Position numbers and translations under genes: made by a program
Shown: piece by piece, positions 48,869 through 56,641 of the stretch
How positions within the stretch are numbered: position 1 is the stretch's first letter
Layout of the letters: each line of letters starts with the position of its first letter
NCBI GenBank assembly: GCA_958452935.1
Contig: CAUDVX010000002.1
Location: 62,001 to 126,000, forward strand
DNA length: 64,000 nucleotides
Source of the DNA: an uncultured Collinsella sp.
Lineage (GTDB): Bacteria; Actinomycetota; Coriobacteriia; Coriobacteriales; Coriobacteriaceae
Direction: 5' to 3'
Notes under the pieces: generated by a model
Databases searched by the model: none
What the model was told of the DNA's origin: nothing
The model's input: only the letters and a program-made list of their open reading frames with translations

Positions 48869-49174
48869 ATGTATATCAAGAAGGGCGATAAGGTCCAGGT
48901 TCTCTCTGGTAAGGATCGCGGCAAGCAGGGCGTTGTCCTGCGTGCTCTCCCCGCCGAGAACAAGGTCGTTGTCGAGGGCGTTTCGGTCGTCAAGAAGGCC
49001 GTCAAGCCCAACGCTGCCAACCAGCAGGGCGGCATCGTTTCGCAGGAGGCTCCCATCGACGCCTCCAACGTCAATCTCGTTTGCCCCGAGTGCGGTAAGG
49101 TTACCCGCGTCGGTCACGAGAAGGACGGCAAGAACAAGCTGCGCGTCTGCAAGAAGTGCGGCCACAAGTTCTAA
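48869..49174 (+). CDS. rplX: 50S ribosomal protein L24
   Basis: L24 is one of the assembly initiators. The 101 residues comprise a KOW motif (IKKGDKVQVLSGKDRGKQGVVLRALPAENKVVVEGVSVVKKAVKPN) and a C-terminal zinc-ribbon-like end with CPEC and CKKC pairs. AGGGGAG precedes the ATG. In most bacteria rplE, rpsN and rpsH follow; here an intrinsic terminator and an unrelated gene follow, so the spc operon is cut after rplX. Confidence 0.96.
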   Translation: MYIKKGDKVQVLSGKDRGKQGVVLRALPAENKVVVEGVSVVKKAVKPNAANQQGGIVSQEAPIDASNVNLVCPECGKVTRVGHEKDGKNKLRVCKKCGHKF

Positions 49175-49201
49175 GCTGCCCGCAACATCAAGTTGCTAGC
49201 A

Positions 49202-49235
49202 AAGGCCCGGATGCCACGGCACCCGGGCCTTTTTC
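49202..49235 (+). terminator. Intrinsic terminator after rplX
   Basis: AAGGCCCGG with inner TGCC pairs with GGCA and CCGGGCCTT, followed by TTTTT. It ends the ribosomal protein transcript. Confidence 0.92.
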
Positions 49236-49241
49236 TATCCC

Positions 49242-49270
49242 TACTCATTGGGGACAGACTTAAATGAGTA
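49242..49270. repeat. REP-like hairpin (TACTCATT arms, GGGGACAG core)
   Basis: Perfect 8-bp arms TACTCATT (49242-49249) and AATGAGTA (49263-49270) flank GGGGACAGACTTA. It is another member of the fixed-core, variable-arm small hairpin family. Confidence 0.65.
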
Positions 49271-49502
49271 CCCTAACTGGGTAAGCATAAATGAGCGGGT
49301 CGTGCTGTATAAATTGCTTGTGTGCGCGTTTATGCGCGTTAGATTGCGTTTAATTACGCACCTATGCGTATATATGCGCCGTTTACGGGGCAATAATGAC
49401 CGTTTAGCGGTGAGATACGCAAAAACGCGCACAGACGCGCGTGTTTGTGCGAATATAGAGCTGTCAGAAATGCAAGACGTTCTATGACACAGGAGACACA
49501 TA
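49271..49502. promoter_or_regulatory. Upstream region of the oxidoreductase gene, rich in GCG repeats
   Basis: There is no gene here. The region 49322-49456 is packed with short related words (TATGCGC, GCGCGTT, GCGTTTA, CGTTTA). It includes the palindrome TGCGT-TTAATT-ACGCA at 49345-49360 and a long imperfect stem around 49418-49451 (CGCA...CGCGC / GCGCG...TGTGCG). TATAAA at 49308-49313, preceded by TG, could be a -10. It looks like a multi-site operator array, possibly for the DeoR regulator encoded downstream. Confidence 0.45.
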
Positions 49503-50582
49503 ATGGCAGATTCCAAGCAGGCTCCACTCGACGCCGCGGCAGCCGCCAAAGCGGCATTTGCTTCGGTCCAGGACAAGCCGTTCCCTAACGACATCTTTAC
49601 GGCTCCCGAGCTCCGTTGGGCTGTGATCGGTTGCGGCGTTATTGCCAACCAAATGGCCCAGTCCCTCGCGCTGGCCGGTCGCAAGCTTGCGGGCGTCGCC
49701 AACCGCACGCTGTCCAAGGCTCAGGCTTTTGCTGAGCAATATGGCATCGAGAAGGTCTATGAAACGGTCGAGGACCTCTACGCCGATCCGAATATTGACG
49801 CAGTCTATATCACCACGCCGCACAACACGCATATCACCTACCTGCGAGCCGCTCTGGCAGCTGGTAAGCACGTACTCTGCGAGAAGGCCATTACCCTCAA
49901 CTCTGCCGAGCTCGACGAGGCCCGTGCCATCGCCGACGAGCACAACGTGGTCCTTATGGATGCCACCACGGTGCTCCACATGCCCTTGTATCAGGAGCTG
50001 CGCCGCCGCATGGATGCCGGCGACTTTGGACGCATGAACCTCGCCCAGCTCAACTTTGGCAGCTACAAGGAGTACGGCGACCTGACCAACCGCTTTTACA
50101 ATCGCAACCTTGCTGGCGGTGCCATGCTCGATATTGGCGTCTATGCCCTGTCCGTCATGCGCCTCTTTATGGCAAGCCAGCCCGCTGAGGTCGTTTCGCT
50201 GGGCAACACCTGCGAGACTGGCGTTGACGTCGCGGGTGGCATCGTCTGCCGAAATGCCGAGCAGCAGCTGGGCGTCGTGAGCCTTACGCTCCACTCCAAG
50301 CAGCCCAAGCGCTCGGTCATCAGCTTCGACAAGTGCTACATCGAGGTCAATGAATATCCGCGTGCCGATCACGCGACCATCGTGTGGACTGCGGACGGCC
50401 ACCGCGAGGAGGTCCACGCCGGCACCGAGGCTTACGCCCTGTGCTATGAGATGGCCGACCTGGAGAAGGCCGTTGCCGGCGACGACTCCAAGCGCGAGCT
50501 GCTGGATTATGCTTCTGATGTTATGGAGCTTATGACCAAGCTCCGCGCCGACTGGGGAGTTGTGTACCCCGAGGAGGAGTAA
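49503..50582 (+). CDS. Gfo/Idh/MocA family oxidoreductase
   Basis: This 359-residue NAD(P)-dependent sugar or polyol dehydrogenase has a Rossmann fold (WAVIGCGVIANQMAQSLALAG, about residues 39-59, after an N-terminal extension of about 38 residues). It has the TTPHNTHITYLRAALAAGKHVLCEKAITLN region, in which the catalytic-lysine motif is EKAI rather than EKP, and a C-terminal alpha/beta domain. AGGAGA precedes the ATG. The DeoR regulator starts 3 bp downstream, so they form an operon. The substrate is unknown. Confidence 0.87.
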   Translation: MADSKQAPLDAAAAAKAAFASVQDKPFPNDIFTAPELRWAVIGCGVIANQMAQSLALAGRKLAGVANRTLSKAQAFAEQYGIEKVYETVEDLYADPNIDAVYITTPHNTHITYLRAALAAGKHVLCEKAITLNSAELDEARAIADEHNVVLMDATTVLHMPLYQELRRRMDAGDFGRMNLAQLNFGSYKEYGDLTNRFYNRNLAGGAMLDIGVYALSVMRLFMASQPAEVVSLGNTCETGVDVAGGIVCRNAEQQLGVVSLTLHSKQPKRSVISFDKCYIEVNEYPRADHATIVWTADGHREEVHAGTEAYALCYEMADLEKAVAGDDSKRELLDYASDVMELMTKLRADWGVVYPEEE

Positions 50583-50585
50583 GCG

Positions 50586-51332
50586 ATGCTTGCGGAAGAT
50601 AGGCTCAACGCGATCGTGTCGATGGTGCAGCAGGCCGGCTCGGTTACCGTGCCGGAGCTTGCCGAAGCCCTGGGCGTGACGGCGTCTACCATTCGGCGCG
50701 ACCTGCAGACGCTCGACCGAGCTCATCGCATCGCCAAGGTCCACGGTGGAGCGACGAGTCTTGAGCGCGCGCACGTGACGCGCGACCTAACGCTTAATGA
50801 GCGCAGCGACCTCCATAACGACGACAAGGAGCGTATCTGCGCCCGTGCGGCGGCGCTTGTGGAGCCCGAGAGCTTTGTATACATCGACTCGGGCTCGACG
50901 ACGCTCAGACTCATCGAGCATCTTCCGCATCTCGAATCGGTCACCTATGTGACCGATTCCGTGCTCCATGCTCAGCACCTTGCTTTGCGCGGCATGCGTA
51001 CCGTGGTGTTGGGCGGCGAGCTCAAACCCGAGACCGAGGCGCTCGTTGGCCCCGATGCCTTGGCAACCTTAGACCGCTACAACTTCAACTGTGGCTTTTG
51101 GGGCTCTAACGGCATTGCCGCCGAGCAGGGCTTCACGGCGCCCGATATCGAGGAAGCACAGGTCAAGCGTATCTCGATGCGCCATACCGCCAAACGCTTT
51201 GTAATCTCGGACGCCAGTAAATTTGGCATGGTGGCGCCCGTCAAGTTCGCGGACTTCCGCGACGCAACGATTATCACTGCGGGCGAGGTCCCCGCCAAGT
51301 ACCGGGCAATGGACAACGTCATCACTGTCTAA
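50586..51332 (+). CDS. DeoR/GlpR-family transcriptional regulator
   Basis: This 248-residue repressor-type protein has an N-terminal DeoR helix-turn-helix (EDRLNAIVSMVQQAGSVTVPELAEALGVTASTIRRDLQTLDRAHRIAKVHGGA, residues 4-56) and a C-terminal sugar-phosphate sensor domain (YIDSGSTTLRLIEHLP, VLGGELKPETEALVGPDAL, SDASKFG). It is in an operon with the oxidoreductase and probably regulates it in response to a phosphorylated sugar; this is inference. A strong terminator follows. Confidence 0.88.
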   Translation: MLAEDRLNAIVSMVQQAGSVTVPELAEALGVTASTIRRDLQTLDRAHRIAKVHGGATSLERAHVTRDLTLNERSDLHNDDKERICARAAALVEPESFVYIDSGSTTLRLIEHLPHLESVTYVTDSVLHAQHLALRGMRTVVLGGELKPETEALVGPDALATLDRYNFNCGFWGSNGIAAEQGFTAPDIEEAQVKRISMRHTAKRFVISDASKFGMVAPVKFADFRDATIITAGEVPAKYRAMDNVITV

Positions 51333-51349
51333 CAGCGAGACAAGGCCAA

Positions 51350-51386
51350 AACCACCACGAAGGTGCCTGTCTCCATTGTGGTGGTT
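51350..51386. repeat. REP-like hairpin (AACCACCAC arms, GGTGCCTGTC core), copy 1
   Basis: AACCACCAC (51350-51358) and GTGGTGGTT (51378-51386) flank GAAGGTGCCTGTCTCCATT. It is almost identical to the copy at 51639-51675, differing at two core positions. Confidence 0.8.
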
Positions 51387-51418
51387 AGTAACGAAAACCG
51401 AGTAGTTTTCTCAATAGA

Positions 51419-51456
51419 AAAGCGGCAACGTCCATCACGGGCGTTGCCGCTTTCGT
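51419..51456 (+). terminator. Intrinsic terminator after the DeoR gene
   Basis: Perfect 12-bp arms AAAGCGGCAACG / CGTTGCCGCTTT with an 11-nt loop, followed by TTTCGTT. Confidence 0.8.
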
Positions 51457-51470
51457 TGTCTGCCGGTTTG

Positions 51471-51525
51471 TCTAAGTCTGTAACAACTGGACCGTTAAAA
51501 GTGGGCTAGGTGTTACAGATTGAGA
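51471..51525. repeat. Hairpin with GACCG...AAAA...GGGCT core, copy 1
   Basis: Arms 51471-51485 and 51511-51525 pair at 13 of 15 positions (TCTGTAACA / TGTTACAGA perfect). The loop carries GGACCGTTAAAAGTGGGCTA, similar to the loop of the next hairpin at 51550. Confidence 0.75.
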
Positions 51526-51549
51526 TTTTCCCTTGAGGGGGATTCGAAT

Positions 51550-51606
51550 GTCTCGATCTGTAACAGATAGACCGGAAAATGGGCTCTAACTGTTACAGAT
51601 CGAGAC
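51550..51606. repeat. Hairpin with GACCG...AAAA...GGGCT core, copy 2
   Basis: Arms 51550-51566 and 51590-51606 are perfectly complementary over 17 bp (extendable with G-T pairing). The loop contains AGACCGGAAAATGGGCTC, related to copy 1. The inner arm segment TCTGTAACA is shared with copy 1. Confidence 0.8.
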
Positions 51607-51638
51607 GTTTTGGGACCGCGGCTGAGCCATCGTGGCAA

Positions 51639-51675
51639 AACCACCACAAAGGTGCCTGTCCCCATTGTGGTGGTT
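51639..51675. repeat. REP-like hairpin (AACCACCAC arms, GGTGCCTGTCCCC core), copy 2
   Basis: AACCACCAC (51639-51647) and GTGGTGGTT (51667-51675) flank AAAGGTGCCTGTCCCCATT. It touches the stop codon of the minus-strand pseudouridine synthase. Confidence 0.8.
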
Positions 51676-52334
51676 TAGGGCTCCCAGGGGCAGGGGGCTT
51701 CGATGTGGATGTGCTCGCCGGTTACGGGATGCGTGAAGGACACGCTGTGGGCGTGGAGCATCAGACCGCAGGGGCGCGGCGTTCCGTACAGGTCGTCGCC
51801 AACCAGGGGATGATGCTCGCTTGCCAGGTGCACACGGATTTGGTGCTTGCGGCCGGTGAGCAACTCGACATCGATATACGAGCGCGTGGGCAGGCCACGA
51901 CGGCTCTTAAGGCGTTTGAGCACCTTCACGCGCGTTTGAGACGGCTTGCCGCTGGCGCCGACGCGCATCTTTCGGCTGTCGTGACGGTCGCGGGCGATGG
52001 GCTTGTCGATGAGCTTTTCGTTCCAGTCGATCTTGCCCTCGGCGAGCGCTAGGTAGTGCTTTTCGAAAGCGTGGTCGATAATCATCTGGTCAAAGGCGGG
52101 CTGCGTCTGCTTGTCGAGCGAGAACAGCACCACGCCGGTGGTGTCACGGTCCAGGCGATTGAGCGGCTGCATGTCGGTCGCGGCAAAGCCGTCGCCCATC
52201 GCCAGCAGCAGGTCGCTGGCGTAGTCGGTGAGCGTGCGCTCGCCGGTGCCGTCGCCGTGGACGATCATGCCGGCGGGCTTGTCGATGGCCATGAGCCAGG
52301 CGTCGCAGTAGAGGACTTGAGGTTCTTCGTTCAC
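51675..52334 (-). CDS. RluA/RluD-family pseudouridine synthase
   Basis: This enzyme isomerises uridine to pseudouridine in rRNA or tRNA. The 219-residue protein has the catalytic Asp62 in NRLDRDTTG, the IDKPAGMIVH opening and LLTGRKHQIRVHLA. It lacks an N-terminal S4 domain, so it resembles the small RluA-type members; the target cannot be assigned. It lies 15 bp downstream of the U32 gene on the same strand and may share its transcript. Confidence 0.87.
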   Translation of the reverse strand: MNEEPQVLYCDAWLMAIDKPAGMIVHGDGTGERTLTDYASDLLLAMGDGFAATDMQPLNRLDRDTTGVVLFSLDKQTQPAFDQMIIDHAFEKHYLALAEGKIDWNEKLIDKPIARDRHDSRKMRVGASGKPSQTRVKVLKRLKSRRGLPTRSYIDVELLTGRKHQIRVHLASEHHPLVGDDLYGTPRPCGLMLHAHSVSFTHPVTGEHIHIEAPCPWEP

Positions 52335-52349
52335 GTGTAAGCCTTTCGG

Positions 52350-54842
52350 TTAGCTAATTCCCACAAACATGCAGCCCGAGGTCGCCCCACGCAGGCGGGC
52401 AGCGGGCTTGCGACCTGCCTGCGCTGCATCAATGGCGCGACGGACGCGCGCGACGGCACGGCCAATCTCATTGGGCTCGAGCAGGGTTCCGTCAACCATA
52501 AGACGGCGCACGCCGGCATCGAGCAGCTGCGGAACCTGCGGCGTGAGGTCGATGGGGTAGGCATCGTACAGGCGCGAGCGGCCGTGGACGTCGGTACGTA
52601 CCGGCATGACCTTTCCGTCGATATTCTTGAGCGAGAGCTTGCGGACACGCAGGCGGCAGTTGGCGCAATCGTGGATGCAGCCGTTGGCAACCTGCAGAAT
52701 GCAATGCTCGCTTGTCATGACGCGCGGCCGGCCAAAGACGGTGATGCCCAGAGTCGCGGGCGCGGCGGCGCCGAGCGAGACAATCTCGTCGAGCGTGATC
52801 TCGGGCGAGAGCCAAAACGCACCGGCTCCGCGCTCGGCAAGCGCCTCCATGCAGGGCGTGTTATGCACCGGCAGGCAGGATCGAATCTCGGCCGTGGCGC
52901 CGGCATGCGCGGCTACAGCGAGCTCGGAGATATTGCCGACGGCGACGGTGGCTCCGGCATTGATCCAGGGATCGACGCGCTCGTGGTCAACGGCACGGCA
53001 GACCTCGTCGAGCACGGGCACGATGCCCTGCTCAAACGCATCGGCGGGGGAGAGCTCGGCCGCATCGAGCGCGTCGGTGGTCATGTAGATGCGCGTTGCA
53101 CCCTCCGCTCGCGCTGCCTCGGCGGCCTCGAGCGAGGTGACGGTGGCGCAGATCTGCGGCTCGTCGCGGTAGTGCTCGGGCATGGGCCGCGTACATTTGT
53201 CGAGCACCGGCAGCTCGAGCGTGCGGGCACGCTCGTCATACGGTGCCAGAATGGCCTCCTCCAGCGCCTTGCAGGCGGCGGCGCGCACCTTGTGCACAGC
53301 GGAGAAGCCCATGCCGCAGCCCTTATCGAGTGCCACATCAAAGCTCGCGGACTCAAAGGGCGAGGACCCCATGCGGCCCACATGCTCTACCAGATCGGAC
53401 GCCTCGACCGCGCGGGTCTTGGCGGCCTCGACGGTAAAGCCCGTGGCCGTGGCCGTAAGCGAAGGGGCGTCGCAGCAAGTAAGCGTGACGGCAAACGGTT
53501 CGCCCAAACGCGCCACAACGGTTACATCAACGGCGCGGCGGCGCAGCACATCGCGCTTGAGCGCGGCGCCGGCAGCGTCAATGGCGCGCTGGCTTCGAAT
53601 CACGCGCACGCGGCAGCCCTCGGGCATGCTGCGAGGCACGCGGCACTCGATGATGTCACCGGCGGCGGCATCATCGGCGGCAATGGTGGTCAGGAACTGG
53701 TCAAACTCGTTATCGTGGCGAAGCTCCAGCAGGTCGCCCTTGCCCACGGGCTCAAACAACTCAATGCGGGCGATGGCGGCGCGCCGACGGCGGTCGTCGG
53801 GCTTGAGGCCGCGCACATCGCGGTTGGCCGGGCGGCTGCCCAGCACCGTGCCCACGATCTGGCCGCGGTTGTTGGAGCGCTCGTAGCTCATCATCTCGTC
53901 ACCCGAGGTACCGTCTTGGTAGGCGTGCGTAAAGTCGCGGTTAAAGCAGCGCTTGAGCTGTCGCTGGCGGGCCGCATCCTCATCCTTAGAGGTCGAAACA
54001 TCGGCCAGCATGTCATCAATCTGATGACGATACACGTCGACGATGGAATACACGTAATCGGGGGCCTTCATGCGGCCCTCGAGCTTGAGCGATGCGGCGC
54101 CGGCGTCATACAGACGGCGAACAAGCTGCGAAGTGTTGGTGTCGCGCGGGCACAGCGCGCGCTCGCGACCGGCAGGGGAGAGCGAGCGGCCGTTCTCGTC
54201 AATTAGCTCGTAGGGTAGGCGGCAGGGCTGGGCGCACATGCCGCGGTTGGCCGAGCGGCCAGCCATGGCAAAGCTCGACAGCAGGCACAGACCCGAGTAG
54301 CAAAAGCAGATGGCACCGTGGCTAAAGACCTCAAGGTCCACATCGGGCGCGGCGTCGTGAATGGCGGCGATCTCGTCGATGGAGAGCTCGCGCGAGAGAG
54401 TCACGCGGTCGGCGCCCTGCTCACGGCACCAAAGGGTTCCGCGGTCGTCGTGGATGTTCGCCTGGGTCGAGATGTGTGTCTCGATGCCGGGCATGGCGCG
54501 CTTGACCTCAAAGAACAGACCCCAGTCCTGGATAATGAAGGCGTCGGCGCCCAGCGTGGAGCAGCGATGGATGAGTTGCAGCGCATCGCCCATCTCGGAC
54601 TGCTTGATGACGATGTTTACCGTGACGTAGACGCGCGACCCGGCTAGATGCGCGGCGCGGCAGGCTTGCTCAAAGGCCTCGTCAGTAAAGTTGGTTGCCT
54701 TGCGGCGGGCGTTGAAGCTGCCCATGCCGCAGTAGATGGCGTCTGCCCCGGCAGCGAGCGCGGCGGCAAAGGGCTCGGGCCCTCCGGCGGGCGCCAAAAG
54801 CTCGGGTCTGCGGTTGGTGGTTCGACTGGCGGTTGCGGTCAT
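52350..54842 (-). CDS. U32 family protein, RlhA-like (peptidase U32 / DUF3656)
   Basis: This 830-residue U32 protein begins PELLAPAGGPEPFAAALAAGADAIYCGM. It carries the U32 signature region with four closely spaced cysteines (SHGAICFCYSGLCLL...NRGMCAQPCRL, about residues 170-210) likely to bind an iron-sulfur cluster. A DUF3656-type middle and a second half related to U32 follow, with late cysteines (SEHCILQVANGC, CANC). Domain order and length match RlhA-type proteins that hydroxylate a 23S rRNA cytidine; others are annotated as proteases. Start at 54842 with AGGAT upstream. Pairing with an rRNA pseudouridine synthase gene supports an RNA-modification role. Confidence 0.82.
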   Translation of the reverse strand: MTATASRTTNRRPELLAPAGGPEPFAAALAAGADAIYCGMGSFNARRKATNFTDEAFEQACRAAHLAGSRVYVTVNIVIKQSEMGDALQLIHRCSTLGADAFIIQDWGLFFEVKRAMPGIETHISTQANIHDDRGTLWCREQGADRVTLSRELSIDEIAAIHDAAPDVDLEVFSHGAICFCYSGLCLLSSFAMAGRSANRGMCAQPCRLPYELIDENGRSLSPAGRERALCPRDTNTSQLVRRLYDAGAASLKLEGRMKAPDYVYSIVDVYRHQIDDMLADVSTSKDEDAARQRQLKRCFNRDFTHAYQDGTSGDEMMSYERSNNRGQIVGTVLGSRPANRDVRGLKPDDRRRRAAIARIELFEPVGKGDLLELRHDNEFDQFLTTIAADDAAAGDIIECRVPRSMPEGCRVRVIRSQRAIDAAGAALKRDVLRRRAVDVTVVARLGEPFAVTLTCCDAPSLTATATGFTVEAAKTRAVEASDLVEHVGRMGSSPFESASFDVALDKGCGMGFSAVHKVRAAACKALEEAILAPYDERARTLELPVLDKCTRPMPEHYRDEPQICATVTSLEAAEAARAEGATRIYMTTDALDAAELSPADAFEQGIVPVLDEVCRAVDHERVDPWINAGATVAVGNISELAVAAHAGATAEIRSCLPVHNTPCMEALAERGAGAFWLSPEITLDEIVSLGAAAPATLGITVFGRPRVMTSEHCILQVANGCIHDCANCRLRVRKLSLKNIDGKVMPVRTDVHGRSRLYDAYPIDLTPQVPQLLDAGVRRLMVDGTLLEPNEIGRAVARVRRAIDAAQAGRKPAARLRGATSGCMFVGIS

Positions 54843-55024
54843 ATCCTGCCTTTCAAAATGCTCAGATATTCAAAAGTATAGTGGTGCCGTTGCGGCAGGC
54901 GATGCCCGTGCTCCAAGCGGGATAAAGTCTTCAGCAGCTTAGGCTGGCTGACCCCGTGGAGAACCGTTCAGCTGCCAACGGGCGCCGTTGGGCGATAAAA
55001 TATTCTCTCCAGCTGATAATATTC
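54843..55024. other. Intergenic region between U32 gene and ridA
   Basis: I see no gene. It should contain the minus-strand promoter of the U32 gene. A perfect CCAACGG-CGC-CCGTTGG-type hairpin lies near 54976-54993. Otherwise it is A/T-richer filler. Confidence 0.4.
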
Positions 55025-55142
55025 TTGCATCAAACAGAAACCTTGAGTACTATCCCAAATCAAGCGCGGTGTTCAGACCGAACTGTGCCTCCCGGTGCGA
55101 ACGCCGCGCTCACGCTTTCTAGTTAACCGTAAGGAGATAAAC
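55025..55142 (+). promoter_or_regulatory. ridA promoter and structured leader
   Basis: TTGCAT (55025-55030) and TACTAT (55048-55053) are 17 bp apart. The expected transcript starts just before a stem pairing 55063-55074 with 55099-55110 (11 of 12 bp), which ends about 30 nt before the ridA ATG. Confidence 0.65.
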
Positions 55143-55520
55143 ATGAGCAAGACCGTCGTGTCTTCCGATAACGCACCCGCAGCCATCGGACCGTATTCCC
55201 CCGGTATCCAGACCGGCAACATGGTGTTCCTGTCCGGCCAGCTGGGCATCGACCCCACAACTGGCAAGATGCCCGAGGGCGTCGAGGCCCAGGCCAAGCA
55301 GTCCCTTGCTAACGTCGAGGCCCTGCTGACTGCCGCCGGCGCTACGTTTGCCGATGTCGTCAAGACCACGGTCTACCTGGCTGACATCGCCGACTTCGCC
55401 GCCGTGAACGAGATCTACGCCTCCAAGTTCGAGGCCCCGTTCCCCGCGCGCAGCGCTTTCCAGGTTGCCGCTCTTCCGGCTGGCGGTCTGGTCGAGATCG
55501 AGGTCGTCGCCGCTCTCTAA
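55143..55520 (+). CDS. ridA: RidA family protein (2-iminobutanoate/2-iminopropanoate deaminase)
   Basis: RidA hydrolyses reactive enamine/imine products of PLP enzymes. The 125-residue protein has the family opening SDNAPAAIGPYSPGIQTGNMVFLSGQLGIDP, the conserved Tyr and Gly around the active site, and the late PARSAFQVAALPAGGLVEIEVVA with the substrate-binding arginine and glutamate. The ATG at 55143 is preceded by TAAGGAGAT. It is monocistronic with its own promoter and terminator. Confidence 0.93.
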   Translation: MSKTVVSSDNAPAAIGPYSPGIQTGNMVFLSGQLGIDPTTGKMPEGVEAQAKQSLANVEALLTAAGATFADVVKTTVYLADIADFAAVNEIYASKFEAPFPARSAFQVAALPAGGLVEIEVVAAL

Positions 55521-55549
55521 GGCGCTGGCCACAACTTAACATGACATGC

Positions 55550-55590
55550 AAAAAGACCCTGCAGCGCGTGCGAGCTGCAGGGTCTTTTGT
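55550..55590. terminator. Bidirectional terminator between ridA and the YheO-type regulator
   Basis: Perfect 15-bp arms AAAAGACCCTGCAGC / GCTGCAGGGTCTTTT provide a T-run on either strand, so it can end both convergent transcripts. Confidence 0.92.
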
Positions 55591-55632
55591 CAAGTGACGG
55601 ATCGCTTGTGGAGCCGCGCTCCATTTTGCTCG

Positions 55633-56289
55633 TTAGCCCTCCTTGCGGACTTTTTGCAGGTAGCGGTAGACGCTGGGCTCCGAGATGCCCAGCGCGGTGG
55701 CGGCGCAGGCCACGGCGCCCTTGAGCATGAACACCCCGTTGCCGTTGAGGTGGCGAATGACGTCCACGCGGTCGCTCTGACCAAGCGACGCTATATCCAG
55801 CCCGCGCGCGCTCAGCAACTCGGCAATGCTGCGGTCGATGAGCTCCTGTGTGGACTCCGAAAGGCTTTCGACCTCGATAGGGGCGGGCTCCGTGCGCGTT
55901 GGCGCCGCGTCGAAGCACGCCATGAGCTGCTGCGCCATGGCGTTGATGGAGCGCACGGTTGAGAGATCGGTGTTGACGCAGAGCATACCGACGATCTCGT
56001 CATTCTCGCGGATAAAGTACGTCGCTGACTCCAACGTTTTGCCGCCGGCACCGCGCCCCTCGTAGCCCGTAATAAACGGCAGGTCGCGATACTTGGCGTC
56101 GTGCATGATCTTGAGTGCCAGATCGGTGGCGGGACCGCCGACCTTGCGGCCGCTCACGATGCCGTTGCGAATATCGACGATGGCGTGGTCGGGATCCGAG
56201 AAATCGTGCAGCACGATTTCGCTGTTTTTGCCGAGTATCTGCTCCAGAAAATCGACCATCGGCAAAAAGCGACGTACGGTCTCGTTCAC
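55633..56289 (-). CDS. YheO-like PAS and helix-turn-helix transcriptional regulator
   Basis: This 218-residue regulator has an N-terminal YheO-like PAS domain (about residues 5-115: FLPMVDFLEQILGKNSEIVLHDFSDPDHAIVDIRNG, then GIVGMLCVNTDLS-type end) and a C-terminal HTH_22 domain (ACAATALGISEPSVYRYLQKVRK). I chose the GTG at 56289 because AAGGAG is just upstream; longer extensions do not match the family. It diverges from the purine permease gene and probably regulates the purine cluster, sensing a small ligand. This role is inferred. Confidence 0.85.
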   Translation of the reverse strand: MNETVRRFLPMVDFLEQILGKNSEIVLHDFSDPDHAIVDIRNGIVSGRKVGGPATDLALKIMHDAKYRDLPFITGYEGRGAGGKTLESATYFIRENDEIVGMLCVNTDLSTVRSINAMAQQLMACFDAAPTRTEPAPIEVESLSESTQELIDRSIAELLSARGLDIASLGQSDRVDVIRHLNGNGVFMLKGAVACAATALGISEPSVYRYLQKVRKEG

Positions 56290-56641
56290 GGGCAACTCCT
56301 TTGGGTGAAATCGGAAATGTTCATAACAATTTTTTCTCATGGTAACACGCTGCCCATCATCTCGTATATCCGCAGGTACATTGCGTAATGCAGACGAACG
56401 GTAGGAATTTAGCGGTAAACGGTTGACCAAAAGAAATGTTAGATGTTATTTTGACCAGACACTTTCCTGACCTGCGGAAATGCGTAATTTCAGCTGAAGA
56501 ATAGTCTGATAACAAAAAATTATTATTGAGAATGAGAATCATCTTTAATACGATATGCAATGAAGGCACAACCTCAACCCCGCACTGCGTCACAATAGAG
56601 CGTTAGATGCGAAAACAACTACTTCGAGGATTGGTGGTCAA
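56290..56641. promoter_or_regulatory. Divergent regulatory region upstream of the purine permease
   Basis: This is an A/T-rich 352-bp gap. TTGACC (56423-56428) and TTATTT (56446-56451), 17 bp apart, are a candidate rightward promoter, and a second TTGACC lies at 56451. GCGTAAT followed by CAG occurs twice (about 56384 and 56482). A Fur-box-like GAGAATGAGAATC lies at 56528-56540 and continues as ATCTTT. I see no gene. Confidence 0.5.
56528..56546. promoter_or_regulatory. Fur-box-like site
   Basis: GAGAAT-GAGAAT-C-ATCTTT resembles the 6-6-1-6 arrangement of GATAAT units that define Fur operators (consensus GATAATGATAATCATTATC). It lies about 95 bp before the permease ATG. The third unit is poor. 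Confidence 0.4.

Noticed and set aside
49322..49456. CRISPR-like repeat array
   Set aside because: The words are 6-8 nt, irregularly spaced and not separated by unique spacers of constant length; no cas genes are near.
54843..55142. A tRNA or other small RNA gene in the gap before ridA
   Set aside because: No cloverleaf, TTCGA-type T-loop or CCA end could be found; only a promoter and a simple leader stem are supported.
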